From positions 1 to 64,000 of the forward strand of contig DATMGH010000172.1 in NCBI GenBank assembly GCA_035555675.1: a stretch of 64,000 nt of DNA, read 5' to 3'. Positions 6,811 through 15,031 of this stretch are shown piece after piece (position 1 is the stretch's first letter; each line of letters begins with the position of its first letter). This stretch comes from Solirubrobacter sp035555675 (GTDB lineage: Bacteria > Actinomycetota > Thermoleophilia > Solirubrobacterales > Solirubrobacteraceae). Under the pieces are notes generated by a model. It saw nothing but the letters and a program-made list of their open reading frames with translations, was not told where the DNA came from and searched no databases. The translations under genes and the position numbers were made by a program.

Positions 6811-8865
6811 TCAGCGCGCCGGGACCGCGGCGCCCACGCGCCGCGTCACCGTGAGCGCCGCGCCGGCCGGCTCGACCTCGACGCGGTTGTCGTGGAAGAT
6901 CGCGCCGCCGCCCATGTCGGCGTCGCGCTCCTCGACGGTGGCGTTGATGTTCGCGCCGCCGCGCACGTGCTTGAGCCAGTGCCCCTTGGTCGACGCGATC
7001 ACGCCGGGCCGGACGCGGTCGGTCACCGCCACCACGGCCAGGAAGGACCCGCGGGCGTTGAACACCCGCGCGCGGTCGCCGTCGCTCAGCCCGCGGGCCG
7101 CGGCGTCGGAGGCGCACAGCTCGATGCGCGGCTCGCCCGCCTTGCGCATCAGGTCCGGCTTGTTGGCGAACGTGCTGTTGAGGAACCAGTGCGACGCGGG
7201 CGCGATCAGCGCCAGCGTGCCGTCCCCCGTCTGGGCGGGCGGGACGTAGCCGGGCAGCGGATCGTGCCCGTCCGCCGCCGCACGCTCCGAAAAGAACTCG
7301 AGCTTGCCCGACGGCGTCGGGAACCCGTCCGTGAACGGCACGTACGGCGAGTCCTCCAGCCGCATCCAGCCGGTCTCCCAGAGCCGTGCGAAGCGCTCGT
7401 CGCCCAGCACCATCCGCGCCAGCGTCTCGTCGTCGTCGTACAGCGCGGGCTCGGTCAGCCCCAGGGCGGACGCGATCCGCCGGAACGCCTCCGTCGCCGG
7501 CAGGCACTCGCCCGGCGGCGCGACCGCCGGCCGGTTCAGCGCGACGTACATGTGCCCGTAGCCGTCGTTGACGTCGAGGTGCTCGACCTGCATCGTCCCC
7601 GGCAGCACGATGTCGGCGTAGTCGACCGTGTCGGTGGGGAACTGCTCGAGCACGACCGTGAACAGGTCCTCGCGCTCCAGCCCGGCGCGCACGCGCGCCT
7701 GGTCGGGGTTCGATCCGAGCGGGTTCGCCGCGTGGATGACGAGCGCCTTGACCGGCGGCTCGTCGAGCTCGAGCAGGGTGCGCCCCATCAGCGTCATGCT
7801 CAGCGTCCGCACGTCCGGCGCCGGGACCGCGTCCTCCAGCGTGCCCGCGGGCACGAACCGCCCGGACGTCGAGTAGGACGCGCCGCCGCCCGGGTACTGC
7901 CAGTCCCCGGTCACGCCCGGCAGCGCGTACAGCAGCCGCAGCGCGTTGCCGCCGCCAGCGTGACGCTGCATGCCCATCGTGCAGCGGATCCCGGTCGGCC
8001 GCGTGACCGCGATCCGCCGTCCCAAGGCCACAATTGCGTCCTCCGGGACGCCGGTCAGCGCCGCGGCCCGCGCCGGCGGGAACTCCAGGATCCGCTCCCG
8101 GAACGCCTCCCAGCCGACCGTGTGCGCCTCCAGGTAGGACCGGTCTTCGGCGCCCAGCGAGACGATCACGTGCAGCAGGCCGAGCGCCAGCGCCGCGTCG
8201 GTGCCCGGCAGCGGCGCGATGTGCTCGTCCGCGGCGGCCGCCGTGCGCGAGCGCAGGGGGTCGATCGCCACCACCCGCGCGCCGGCCTTGCGGGCCTTCA
8301 GCACGAACTTCCACAGGTGGTGGCCGGACGTGAGCGTGTTGGTGCCCCACAGGATGATCAGCTTCGACTGCGCGAACGTCTCCGGGTCCATCCCCGCCGC
8401 CGTCCCGGTCACGTACGTCGCGCCCACGCGCCCCGCGACCGAGCACGCCGTCATGTCGTGCCGCGACGCGCCGAGCACGTTCCACAGCCGCTGGCCCGCG
8501 CGCCCCTCCAGCCCCTGCACGTAGCCGAGCGACCCGGTGCCCTGGAACGGCCAGATCGCCTCGCCGCCCCACTCGTCGCGCACGGCGCTGAGCCGCTCCG
8601 CGATCTCGCCGATCGCCTCATCCCACGAGATCCGCTCGAAGCGGCCCTCGCCCTTGCGCCCGACGCGGCGCAGCGGGTGCAGGATCCGGTCCGCCGCGCG
8701 CGTGTGGTCGAGGTAGCCGTTGACCTTCGCGCACAGGGCGCCCGCCGTGTAGGGGTGCTCGCGGTTGCCGCGCAGCCCCACCGCCTGCCCGTCGTCGTCG
8801 ACGGTGACCACCCAGCTGCAGCCGTCCGGGCAGTCCAGCGGGCAGGCTCCGAACACCTCTTTCAC
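6811..8865 (-). CDS. Molybdopterin-dependent oxidoreductase, single subunit
   Basis: A 684-residue protein of the DMSO-reductase superfamily (formate dehydrogenase/BisC-like). The N-terminal [4Fe-4S] motif has Cys8, Cys12, Cys16 and Cys45. A TACSVAG segment near residue 141 aligns with the metal-ligand position of formate dehydrogenases, with Cys rather than selenocysteine. ILWGTNTLTSGHH and the C-terminal molydopterin-binding region (ASHWFLNSTFANKPDL, FNARGSF) complete the family features. No signal peptide is seen, so it is probably cytoplasmic. The electron partner is not encoded nearby and the substrate is unknown. GTG 8865 is chosen because the cluster motif starts seven residues later. 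Confidence 0.9.
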   Translation of the reverse strand: MKEVFGACPLDCPDGCSWVVTVDDDGQAVGLRGNREHPYTAGALCAKVNGYLDHTRAADRILHPLRRVGRKGEGRFERISWDEAIGEIAERLSAVRDEWGGEAIWPFQGTGSLGYVQGLEGRAGQRLWNVLGASRHDMTACSVAGRVGATYVTGTAAGMDPETFAQSKLIILWGTNTLTSGHHLWKFVLKARKAGARVVAIDPLRSRTAAAADEHIAPLPGTDAALALGLLHVIVSLGAEDRSYLEAHTVGWEAFRERILEFPPARAAALTGVPEDAIVALGRRIAVTRPTGIRCTMGMQRHAGGGNALRLLYALPGVTGDWQYPGGGASYSTSGRFVPAGTLEDAVPAPDVRTLSMTLMGRTLLELDEPPVKALVIHAANPLGSNPDQARVRAGLEREDLFTVVLEQFPTDTVDYADIVLPGTMQVEHLDVNDGYGHMYVALNRPAVAPPGECLPATEAFRRIASALGLTEPALYDDDETLARMVLGDERFARLWETGWMRLEDSPYVPFTDGFPTPSGKLEFFSERAAADGHDPLPGYVPPAQTGDGTLALIAPASHWFLNSTFANKPDLMRKAGEPRIELCASDAAARGLSDGDRARVFNARGSFLAVVAVTDRVRPGVIASTKGHWLKHVRGGANINATVEERDADMGGGAIFHDNRVEVEPAGAALTVTRRVGAAVPAR

Positions 8866-8871
8866 GCCTCC

Positions 8872-8881
8872 AGCGTAGTCT
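8872..8881. promoter_or_regulatory. Overlapping divergent -10 elements (molybdopterin gene / trkA)
   Basis: agcgTAgtct holds TACGCT on the minus strand (8872-8877, 6 nt before GTG 8865) and TAGTCT on the plus strand (8876-8881, 8 nt before ATG 8890). The hexamers share TA at 8876-8877, repeating the layout found at 5970-5979. Confidence 0.6.
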
Positions 8882-8889
8882 GGGCGTCC

Positions 8890-10206
8890 ATGCGAATCAT
8901 CGTGCTCGGGGCCGGCCACGTCGGGCGGGCCATCGTGGACGCGCTGTACGAAGAGCACGAGGTCACGGTCATCGACACCGACGCCGAGCGCCTGCAGGAC
9001 CTGGCGGACCGCTACGACGTCCGCACGGTCGAGGGCAACGGGACGACCAAGCGCGTGATCAAGGAAGCCGGCGTCCAGAACTGCAGCCTGTTCATCGCCT
9101 CGACCTCGCGCGAGGAGGCCAACCTCGTCTCGGCGATGCTGGTCAAGAAGCTGTCGCGGGCGATGGTGGTGGTGCGGACGACGTCCGTCGAGTACCTCGA
9201 CGCCTGGCGCGAGCGCGAGATCGACGTCGACTTCATGGTCTCCTCCGAGCTGGAGACCGCGAACGCGATCAGCGGCCTGATCGGCATCCCCGCCGCGCGC
9301 CAGACCGACGTGTTCGCCGACGGCCAGGTGCAGATCGTCGAGTTCGACGTGCCCGCCAGCGCCGCCCTCACCTTCACGCCGCTGCGCGAGGCCGAGCTGC
9401 CGGCGGACTCCAAGGTCGCCGCGATCCTGCGCGGCGACCAGCTGCTGCGGCCCGACGGCAACGCCGAGATCCGCCCGCACGACCGGATCGTGGTGATCGC
9501 GTCGCCGTCCGCCGCCCGGGCGTGGAGCCGCGCGATGTCCGCCGACCAGGAGCGCGTCGACGACATCGTGGTCTTCGGCGCCGGCCGGATGGGGACGACG
9601 ATCGCGCGCGTGCTGCTGGACCGCGGCATCCGGATCCGCTTCGTCGAAGGCCGGGCGGAGCGCGCGCTCGAGGTCGCCGCCGAGCTGCCGCAGGCGCGCG
9701 TGTTCCACGCGTCCGCGTTCGACCCGGAGTTCTTCGCCCGAGAACGGATCGGCAACACGACCGCGGCGGTGTTCGCGCTCAACGACGACCCCGGCAACCT
9801 GTTCAGCGCCGTGCTGGCCAAGGAGCACGGGGTGAAGCTGACGATCGCGCTCGCGCACGACCAGTCGAGCCTGCAGGTCTACGAGCGCGGCGGCGTGGAC
9901 GTCGCGATCAACCCGCGCCAGGTGATCGCCGAGGAGCTGGTGCGCTTCGGGCACGACCCGCGCATCCGCCAGATCGCGATGCTCGACGACGACCGCTTCG
10001 AGATCCTCGATCTGACCGTGCGCGCCGAGTCCGAGCTGGCCGGCACGCGCTTCGAGGACCTGCCGAAGACCGGCTCGGTGATCGGCGCGATCGTGCGCGG
10101 CGGCAGCCCGATCTTCCCGGGCGGCGACGACGTCCTCAAGGCGGGCGACCGCGTGATCGTGTTCGTGGAGTCACGGCGCGCGTCGATCGTCGAACGCGTC
10201 CTGTGA
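8890..10206 (+). CDS. trkA: Potassium uptake regulator TrkA (two RCK domains)
   Basis: A 438-residue cytoplasmic gating subunit of Trk potassium uptake. It has two RCK_N/RCK_C repeats: GAGHVG at 7-12 with acidic VIDTD after the second strand (NAD+/NADH binding), and a second GAGRMG near 229-234. TrkA_C domains carry VEFDVP and LDLTVR strands. It overlaps trkH by 4 bp (GTGA) and heads a four-gene run. The ATG at 8890 follows a TAGTCT hexamer by 8 nt. Confidence 0.95.
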   Translation: MRIIVLGAGHVGRAIVDALYEEHEVTVIDTDAERLQDLADRYDVRTVEGNGTTKRVIKEAGVQNCSLFIASTSREEANLVSAMLVKKLSRAMVVVRTTSVEYLDAWREREIDVDFMVSSELETANAISGLIGIPAARQTDVFADGQVQIVEFDVPASAALTFTPLREAELPADSKVAAILRGDQLLRPDGNAEIRPHDRIVVIASPSAARAWSRAMSADQERVDDIVVFGAGRMGTTIARVLLDRGIRIRFVEGRAERALEVAAELPQARVFHASAFDPEFFARERIGNTTAAVFALNDDPGNLFSAVLAKEHGVKLTIALAHDQSSLQVYERGGVDVAINPRQVIAEELVRFGHDPRIRQIAMLDDDRFEILDLTVRAESELAGTRFEDLPKTGSVIGAIVRGGSPIFPGGDDVLKAGDRVIVFVESRRASIVERVL

Positions 10207-11714
10207 GACGGGTCCGCACCGGGATCGACGTCGGCGCCGCGCTGGACCTCGTCGGCGGCGTCCTGAAGTGGCTGGCGCCGGCGTTCCTGGCGCCGGCGGC
10301 GGTCGCCCTCGGCTACCACGAGCCGGTGTGGCCGTTCCTGGTGGCGGGCGCCGCCTGCGGGACGATGGGGCTCGCGCTCGACCAGATCACGGGGGAGAAG
10401 CGGGGCGCGGCGGTCACGCCGCGCGAGAGCTTCCTGGTCGTGGCGCTGATCTGGCTGCTGGTGCCGATCTTCGGCGCGCTGCCGTTCGTGCTCGACGGCG
10501 GGCAGCTCGCCCGCCCGGTCGACGCGTACTTCGAGGCGGTCTCCGGGTTCACCGCGACCGGCGCGACGCTGGTGCCGAAGGTCGAGGCGCTGAGCCGCTC
10601 GATGCTGTTCTGGCGCCAGCTCACGCACTGGCTCGGCGGCATGGGGATCATCGTGCTCGCGGTCGCGATCCTGCCGCGGCTGCGGATCGGCGGCCGCCAG
10701 CTGCTGCAGTCCGAGCTCGCCGGACCGACCGAGATCGAGCGGCTCGGGGACACGATCCGCGAGACCGCGCGCCGGCTGTGGCGGCTCTACCTGGCGCTGA
10801 CCGTGGTCGCGATCCTGTCGCTCGGCGCGGTCGGCTGGCTCGGCCTGGACCACCAGCTCAGCTTCTACGACGCGGTCGGGCAGGCGCTGTCGGTCGTCGC
10901 GCTGGGCGGCTTCAGCACGCGCACGACGTCGGTCAGCGGCTTCGCGCCGATCACGCAGTACCTCCTGCTGATCTTCATGATCGTCGCGGGCGTCAACTTC
11001 CTGCGCCTGTACCGGGTGATCGTGCAGCGCCGGGTGAGCGTCCTGGCCCGCGACGAGGAGCTGCGGCTGTACCTGCTGTTCATCGCGATCGGGACCGTGC
11101 TGATCGCGGTCGAGGTGCTCGGCGGCGGCTACGAGCACGGCGAGGCCGGGGTGCGCCACAGCCTCTTCCAGGCGACCGCGATCCTGACCACGACCGGGTT
11201 CTCCGCCACCGACTTCTCGCTCTGGGGCCCGCTGGCCACGCTCACGCTGCTGCTGCTGATGTTCTCCGGCGCGTCCGCGGGCTCGACCGGCGGCGGGATC
11301 AAGGTCATCCGCCACCTGCTGCTGTTCAAGCTGGTGCGGCGGGAGCTCGAGCAGACCGTGCACCGGGAGGCGATCGTCCCGATCCGCGCCAACGGGCGCG
11401 TGATCGACGAGAAGGCGCTGCGCAGCGCGGTCGTGTTCGTGCTGCTGTACCTGCTCGTGTTCGCGGTCGGCTCGCTGCTGCTGGTCGCCGACGCCAGCTT
11501 CAGCGGCGAGCACCTCAGCGCGTTCGACGCGTTCGGCGCCGCCGCCGCGTGCCTGGGCAACGTGGGCGTCGCGTTCGGCTTCGCCGGGCCCGCCGGCTCG
11601 TTCGCGCCCTTCAGCGATTTCTCGACCATCGTGTGCGCCGTCCTGATGTGGGCCGGCCGAGTCGAGATCATTCCCGTCGTCGTCGTGCTCACCCGCGCCT
11701 ATTGGAGACCCTGA
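10203..11714 (+). CDS. trkH: Potassium uptake channel subunit TrkH
   Basis: A 503-residue polytopic membrane protein. The four selectivity-filter repeats are visible: SGFTATGAT, VALGGFSTRT, TTTGFSATDF and LGNVGVAFGF, along with SGASAGSTGGGIKV typical of TrkH/KtrB loops. It starts at a GTG overlapping the trkA stop (10203-10206), so the pair is coupled. It mediates K+ (and Na+/H+-linked) uptake gated by TrkA. The 1-bp gap to the downstream aminotransferase suggests one transcript. Confidence 0.95.
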   Translation: MRRVRTGIDVGAALDLVGGVLKWLAPAFLAPAAVALGYHEPVWPFLVAGAACGTMGLALDQITGEKRGAAVTPRESFLVVALIWLLVPIFGALPFVLDGGQLARPVDAYFEAVSGFTATGATLVPKVEALSRSMLFWRQLTHWLGGMGIIVLAVAILPRLRIGGRQLLQSELAGPTEIERLGDTIRETARRLWRLYLALTVVAILSLGAVGWLGLDHQLSFYDAVGQALSVVALGGFSTRTTSVSGFAPITQYLLLIFMIVAGVNFLRLYRVIVQRRVSVLARDEELRLYLLFIAIGTVLIAVEVLGGGYEHGEAGVRHSLFQATAILTTTGFSATDFSLWGPLATLTLLLLMFSGASAGSTGGGIKVIRHLLLFKLVRRELEQTVHREAIVPIRANGRVIDEKALRSAVVFVLLYLLVFAVGSLLLVADASFSGEHLSAFDAFGAAAACLGNVGVAFGFAGPAGSFAPFSDFSTIVCAVLMWAGRVEIIPVVVVLTRAYWRP

Positions 11715-11715
11715 G

Positions 11716-12600
11716 ATGACCTTTGACCTGACCGGCCTGACCGCCTACGTCAACGGCGAGTTCGTGGACGCCGCGCAGGCGTCGGTGTCGATCTTCGACC
11801 ACGGCTTCCTGTACGGGGACGGCGTGTTCGAGGGCATGCGCGTGTTCGACGGCGGGCTGTTCCGGGCCGAGCTGCACATGGAGCGGATCGGCCGCTCGGC
11901 GCGCACGATCGGCCTGACCGTGCCCGACGGCCTGCTGGAGGTCATCGGCGAGGTCGTGCGCCGCAGCGGGCTGCGGGACGCGCATGTGCGCCCGATCGTG
12001 GCGCGCGGGTTCGGCGGCCCGGGCGTCGACCCGGCGAACTGCCCGCGGGAGACCGTGGTCGTGTCCGCGTACCCGTTCCCGCCGTTCCTGGGCGCGGACC
12101 CGATCAAGCTGTTCACCAGCTCGGTGGTGCGCAAGGCGCCGCGGTCGCTCGGCGCGCACGTGAAGTCGCTCAACTACCTGGACGGCGTGGTCGCCAAGCA
12201 GGCCGCGAGCGCGCTGGGGATGCACGACGCCGTGATGCTGGACTCGCTGGGCGCGGTCGCCGAGTGCACGGGCGCGAACCTGTTCCTGATCGTGGGGGAC
12301 ACGCTGGTGACGCCGACGACGCGCGCCGCGCTGCCGGGGATCACGCGCCGGACCGTGCTGGAGCTGGCGGCCGAGCTGGGCGTGCCGGTCGACGTGCGCG
12401 ACGTGTGGCCGGCCGAGCTGCACTGCGCCGACGGCGCGTTCGTGTGCGGGTCCGGCGCGGGGATCGTGCCGGTCGGCTCCTTCGACGGGCGGCCGGTCGT
12501 GCAGCCGGAGCACCCGGTGATGGCGGCGATCCGGGACGGCTACCGGGCCCGCACGCGCGCGGCGGAGTACCGGACGGACCTCTACATTGGCGTTTCATGA
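11716..12600 (+). CDS. Class IV aminotransferase (branched-chain or D-amino acid type)
   Basis: A 294-residue PLP enzyme of fold type IV. SIFDHGFLYGDGVFEGMRVF is the family N-terminal signature, Lys150 in HVKSLNYLD is the Schiff-base lysine, and ECTGANLF plus LPGITRRTVLELA are the conserved phosphate-binding segments. The sequence is closest in style to IlvE-type branched-chain aminotransferases; D-alanine aminotransferase or aminodeoxychorismate lyase cannot be excluded without alignment. It sits 1 bp after trkH and overlaps the next gene by 4 bp, an unusual context for amino-acid metabolism. Confidence 0.9.
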   Translation: MTFDLTGLTAYVNGEFVDAAQASVSIFDHGFLYGDGVFEGMRVFDGGLFRAELHMERIGRSARTIGLTVPDGLLEVIGEVVRRSGLRDAHVRPIVARGFGGPGVDPANCPRETVVVSAYPFPPFLGADPIKLFTSSVVRKAPRSLGAHVKSLNYLDGVVAKQAASALGMHDAVMLDSLGAVAECTGANLFLIVGDTLVTPTTRAALPGITRRTVLELAAELGVPVDVRDVWPAELHCADGAFVCGSGAGIVPVGSFDGRPVVQPEHPVMAAIRDGYRARTRAAEYRTDLYIGVS

Positions 12601-13685
12601 GAAGCCTGATCGTCGCGGCGCTGATCGCGCTGCTGGCGCCCGCGGCCGCGCACGCCGGCGTCTTCGCGGAGCGTGCCGCGCTCACGCACGGCATCGCGGG
12701 TGACGAGCGCTACGTCTTCACGACCGAGCCGGGGATCGGCTCGGCGGCGCGGGTGGTCGTGCTCGACCGCACGTCGGGCCGGGAGGTCGCGACGCTGCCG
12801 CCGCCGCGCGGTGGGTTCAAGCTCCCGTTCACGTTGAGGGTTCCCCGTTCCGGGCGCCTCGTGGTGCTGGACAACGGCGGCTTTCCGCCCGTCGGGCCGC
12901 CTGTCGTCTACGACTACGCGTACGGCGCCCAGCGCGGACGCTTCAGCGCGCGGCTGGCGCGCACGGTCGACTTCAAGGGGCTGCCGCTGCAGTTCGCCGA
13001 GGACGTCGAGGTGCTGCCGACCGGCGAGTACGTGGTGTCCGAGTCGATCGCCGGCGGGCTGTGGCTGATCGGGCGCGACGGGCGGATCCGGCGCGGGCTC
13101 GTGCCCGACGCCGGGGCGCCGCCGCTGCCTCGCCTGGGGCCGTGCCCTTTGCTCGGGTCGACCACGGTCGGCGGTCTGCCGTTCTCGGCGCCGGGCGGCT
13201 TCGCGCCGGGCGCCGGGTCGCTGGCGGTGCGCGGGGGAGAGCTGTACTTCTCGTCCAGCTGCGAGGGCGGGATCTACCGCGTGCCGCTGAAGGTCCTGCT
13301 GGACGCGCGGCGGCCGGCGGCGGCGCGGGCGGCGCAGATCGCGACCGTGTCGCCGCGCCAGTTCCCGTTCGAGAGCCTGAAGGGGATCACGTTCAACCGC
13401 TGGGACCCGCGCGACCCGTGGCTGTACGCGGGCGACCCGTTCCGGCTGTCGCTGGTCCGCGTGCACTCGGTGACCGGGCGGCGCGAGGTGCTGTCCACGG
13501 ACGCGCGGCTGTACGACTTCACCGTCTCGACCGCGTTCCTGCCGCCGCAGCGGCGCGGCGGGCCGAACCCGCTCGTCACCGCGTCCGACCAGGAGTACCG
13601 CTGGACGGCCACCAACGCGGCGATCACGACCGACCAGCTCCGGCCGCCGTTCGTGCTGGCGCAGTACTGGCCGCCGCGGCGATGA
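12597..13685 (+). CDS. Secreted beta-propeller-like protein
   Basis: A 362-residue protein with a Sec signal peptide (IVAALIALLAPAAAHA, cleavage after about residue 20). The mature part has repeated strand motifs such as GRLVVLDNGG, PTGEYVVSES, GGLWLIGRDG and GGELYFSSSCEGGIYRV that resemble NHL/SMP-30 propellers. No catalytic residues are evident. The ATG overlaps the aminotransferase stop (ATGA), so it belongs to the trk operon transcriptionally. Function unknown. Confidence 0.8.
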   Translation: MRSLIVAALIALLAPAAAHAGVFAERAALTHGIAGDERYVFTTEPGIGSAARVVVLDRTSGREVATLPPPRGGFKLPFTLRVPRSGRLVVLDNGGFPPVGPPVVYDYAYGAQRGRFSARLARTVDFKGLPLQFAEDVEVLPTGEYVVSESIAGGLWLIGRDGRIRRGLVPDAGAPPLPRLGPCPLLGSTTVGGLPFSAPGGFAPGAGSLAVRGGELYFSSSCEGGIYRVPLKVLLDARRPAAARAAQIATVSPRQFPFESLKGITFNRWDPRDPWLYAGDPFRLSLVRVHSVTGRREVLSTDARLYDFTVSTAFLPPQRRGGPNPLVTASDQEYRWTATNAAITTDQLRPPFVLAQYWPPRR

Positions 13686-13695
13686 ACTCGCAGCA

Positions 13696-13716
13696 ATGCA
13701 GCTATTCTGGCTGCAT
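13696..13716. promoter_or_regulatory. VapB operator with the -10 in its centre
   Basis: Perfect 7-bp inverted repeat atgcagc (13696-13702) and gctgcat (13710-13716). The centre holds TATTCT (13703-13708), 6 nt before the ATG at 13715, so the second arm overlaps the start codon. A bound antitoxin would cover the -10 and start site. Autoregulation is the rule for VapBC; the exact site is inferred from sequence. Confidence 0.6.
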
Positions 13717-13951
13717 GAGCGTCGCAATCACCGTGCGGGACGTCCCGGAGGCGGTGCGGGACGAGCTCGCCGCGCGCGCCGCGCGCGCCGGGAAGTCGCT
13801 GCAGGAGTACCTGCGCGGCATGCTGGTCGAGACCGCGGAGCGGCCGGCGGTCGACGACGTGATCGCGCGCGCCCGGGCGCGGGTCGCCGCGACGGGGTTG
13901 CGGGTCGACACGGCGTCAATCCTCGCGGCGCGCGATGCCGACCGGCGATGA
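13715..13951 (+). CDS. vapB: Ribbon-helix-helix antitoxin (VapB/FitA-like)
   Basis: A 78-residue protein. Residues 1-40 (VAITVRDVPEAVRDELAARA, then GKSLQEYLR) form a ribbon-helix-helix DNA-binding domain, and the C-terminal half (VDDVIARARARVAATG) should wrap the toxin. It overlaps the PIN toxin by 4 bp (ATGA), the usual antitoxin-first order. A palindrome overlaps its start codon. Neutralisation of VapC and autorepression are inferred from the family. Confidence 0.9.
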   Translation: MSVAITVRDVPEAVRDELAARAARAGKSLQEYLRGMLVETAERPAVDDVIARARARVAATGLRVDTASILAARDADRR

Positions 13952-14346
13952 GCCGCCGGCTGGTCTGCGACGCGTCAGCGCTGGTGGCGCTGCTGCTCGA
14001 TGACGGGCCCAAGGGTCGGTGGGTGGCCGCCGGCATCGCGGGCGCGGACCTGGCGGCGCCGGCCCTGGTCGGGTTCGAGGTCGCGAGCATCATCCGCCGT
14101 CACGAGCTGGCGTCGCTGATCAGCCGCGACCAGGCCGCGCAGGCGCACGCGGACCTGCTCGACCTGGCGATCGAGCTGTGGCCGCACGAGCTGCTGGCGC
14201 CGCGCGCGTGGGAGCTGCGCGCGAACCTCTCGATCTACGACGCGAGCTACGTCGCGCTCGCGGAGCTCACCGCGGCGGCGCTGGTCACGCTGGACCGGCG
14301 CATCGCGCGGGCTCCGGGGGTGCGCTGCCCGGTCAGCGTGCCCTGA
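13948..14346 (+). CDS. vapC: PIN-domain toxin VapC
   Basis: A 132-residue PIN ribonuclease. The acidic metal-binding residues are Asp8 (CDASALV), Glu44 (GFEVAS), Asp98 (YDASYVALAE) and Asp116 (TLDRR). VapC toxins cut tRNA or rRNA when the antitoxin is degraded; the target here is unknown. All four catalytic acids are present, so the toxin should be active. Its 3' end overlaps the converging metalloprotease-like gene by 14 bp. Confidence 0.92.
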   Translation: MSRRLVCDASALVALLLDDGPKGRWVAAGIAGADLAAPALVGFEVASIIRRHELASLISRDQAAQAHADLLDLAIELWPHELLAPRAWELRANLSIYDASYVALAELTAAALVTLDRRIARAPGVRCPVSVP

Positions 14347-14986
14347 CGTCGAGCGTGACCGCGAGCGCGGCCAGCGGCGCGCCCCAGTCCTCCAGCGAGC
14401 GCGGCGGCGGGAGGTTGTAGCCCGCGCCGACCGCCGAGACCGCGCCGCGCAGCGCCCATTTGGCGAACGTGTCGGCGAAGCGCTCCGGCGCGGTCGCGCA
14501 GTCGCCGAGGAAGCCCTGCGGGCAGGCGCCGGAGCGCGGGACCTGCGCCGCGAGCCGGTCGCGCAGGGCGTCCGGGACGAGCGCGAAGTCGATCACGTGC
14601 CCGAGCTCGTGCAGCACGACGGCGTCGCGGTCGAGGGTGCGCTCGCCGTCCAGGCGGGCGACGTTGAGCCGTACGCGGTAGCCGGCGTCGCCGAGGTCGT
14701 CGGCCCGCCCGAGCCACCAGGACCGCGGCGCGTGGAAGACGGTGACGGTCGTGAGGCCGTCGATCTCGTCGATCAGCCGTCGCGCCTCGGGCCGGGCGCG
14801 GGCGAGCGCGGCCTCGATCCACGCGCGGTCGCCCGGCGCGACGTGGTCGGCGAACCGCAGGCCGCGAGCGCGGTCGGCGGCCGTGATCGGGCTCGCCGCG
14901 TCGGCTTCGCGCTGCGGGTAGCCGTGCAGCGCGGCGAAGCCGATGACGAGGCACAGGACGAGAACGGCGGCACGCACGCCCGCCAC
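14333..14986 (-). CDS. Secreted protein with HExxH zinc-protease motif
   Basis: A 217-residue protein with an N-terminal hydrophobic signal (VRAAVLVLCLVIGFAAL). The mature part contains VVLHELGHVIDFA with HELGH at 126-130 and, about 40 residues on, ERFADTFAKWAL, which may supply the third ligand. Four Cys lie around GACPQGFLGDCAT. This looks like a small gluzincin-like metalloprotease or an inactive relative; no family is named. GTG 14986 is used; a GTG three codons later (VRAAVL) would also give a signal peptide. Confidence 0.75.
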   Translation of the reverse strand: MAGVRAAVLVLCLVIGFAALHGYPQREADAASPITAADRARGLRFADHVAPGDRAWIEAALARARPEARRLIDEIDGLTTVTVFHAPRSWWLGRADDLGDAGYRVRLNVARLDGERTLDRDAVVLHELGHVIDFALVPDALRDRLAAQVPRSGACPQGFLGDCATAPERFADTFAKWALRGAVSAVGAGYNLPPPRSLEDWGAPLAALAVTLDVRAR

Positions 14987-14993
14987 TCTCGCG

Positions 14994-15020
14994 TCGGCGC
15001 GCCGGAATACGGCGCGCCGA
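14994..15020 (-). terminator. Hairpin after the ECF sigma operon
   Basis: Perfect 10-bp arms tcggcgcgcc and ggcgcgccga with a 7-nt ggaatac loop, 12 bp past the stop at 15032 and before the next same-strand gene. Confidence 0.65.
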
Positions 15021-15031
15021 AAGTCCAGGAT

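Noticed and set aside
6811..8865. Molybdopterin enzyme considered as a selenoprotein formate dehydrogenase
   Set aside because: The frame is open without an internal TGA; the metal-ligand position carries Cys.
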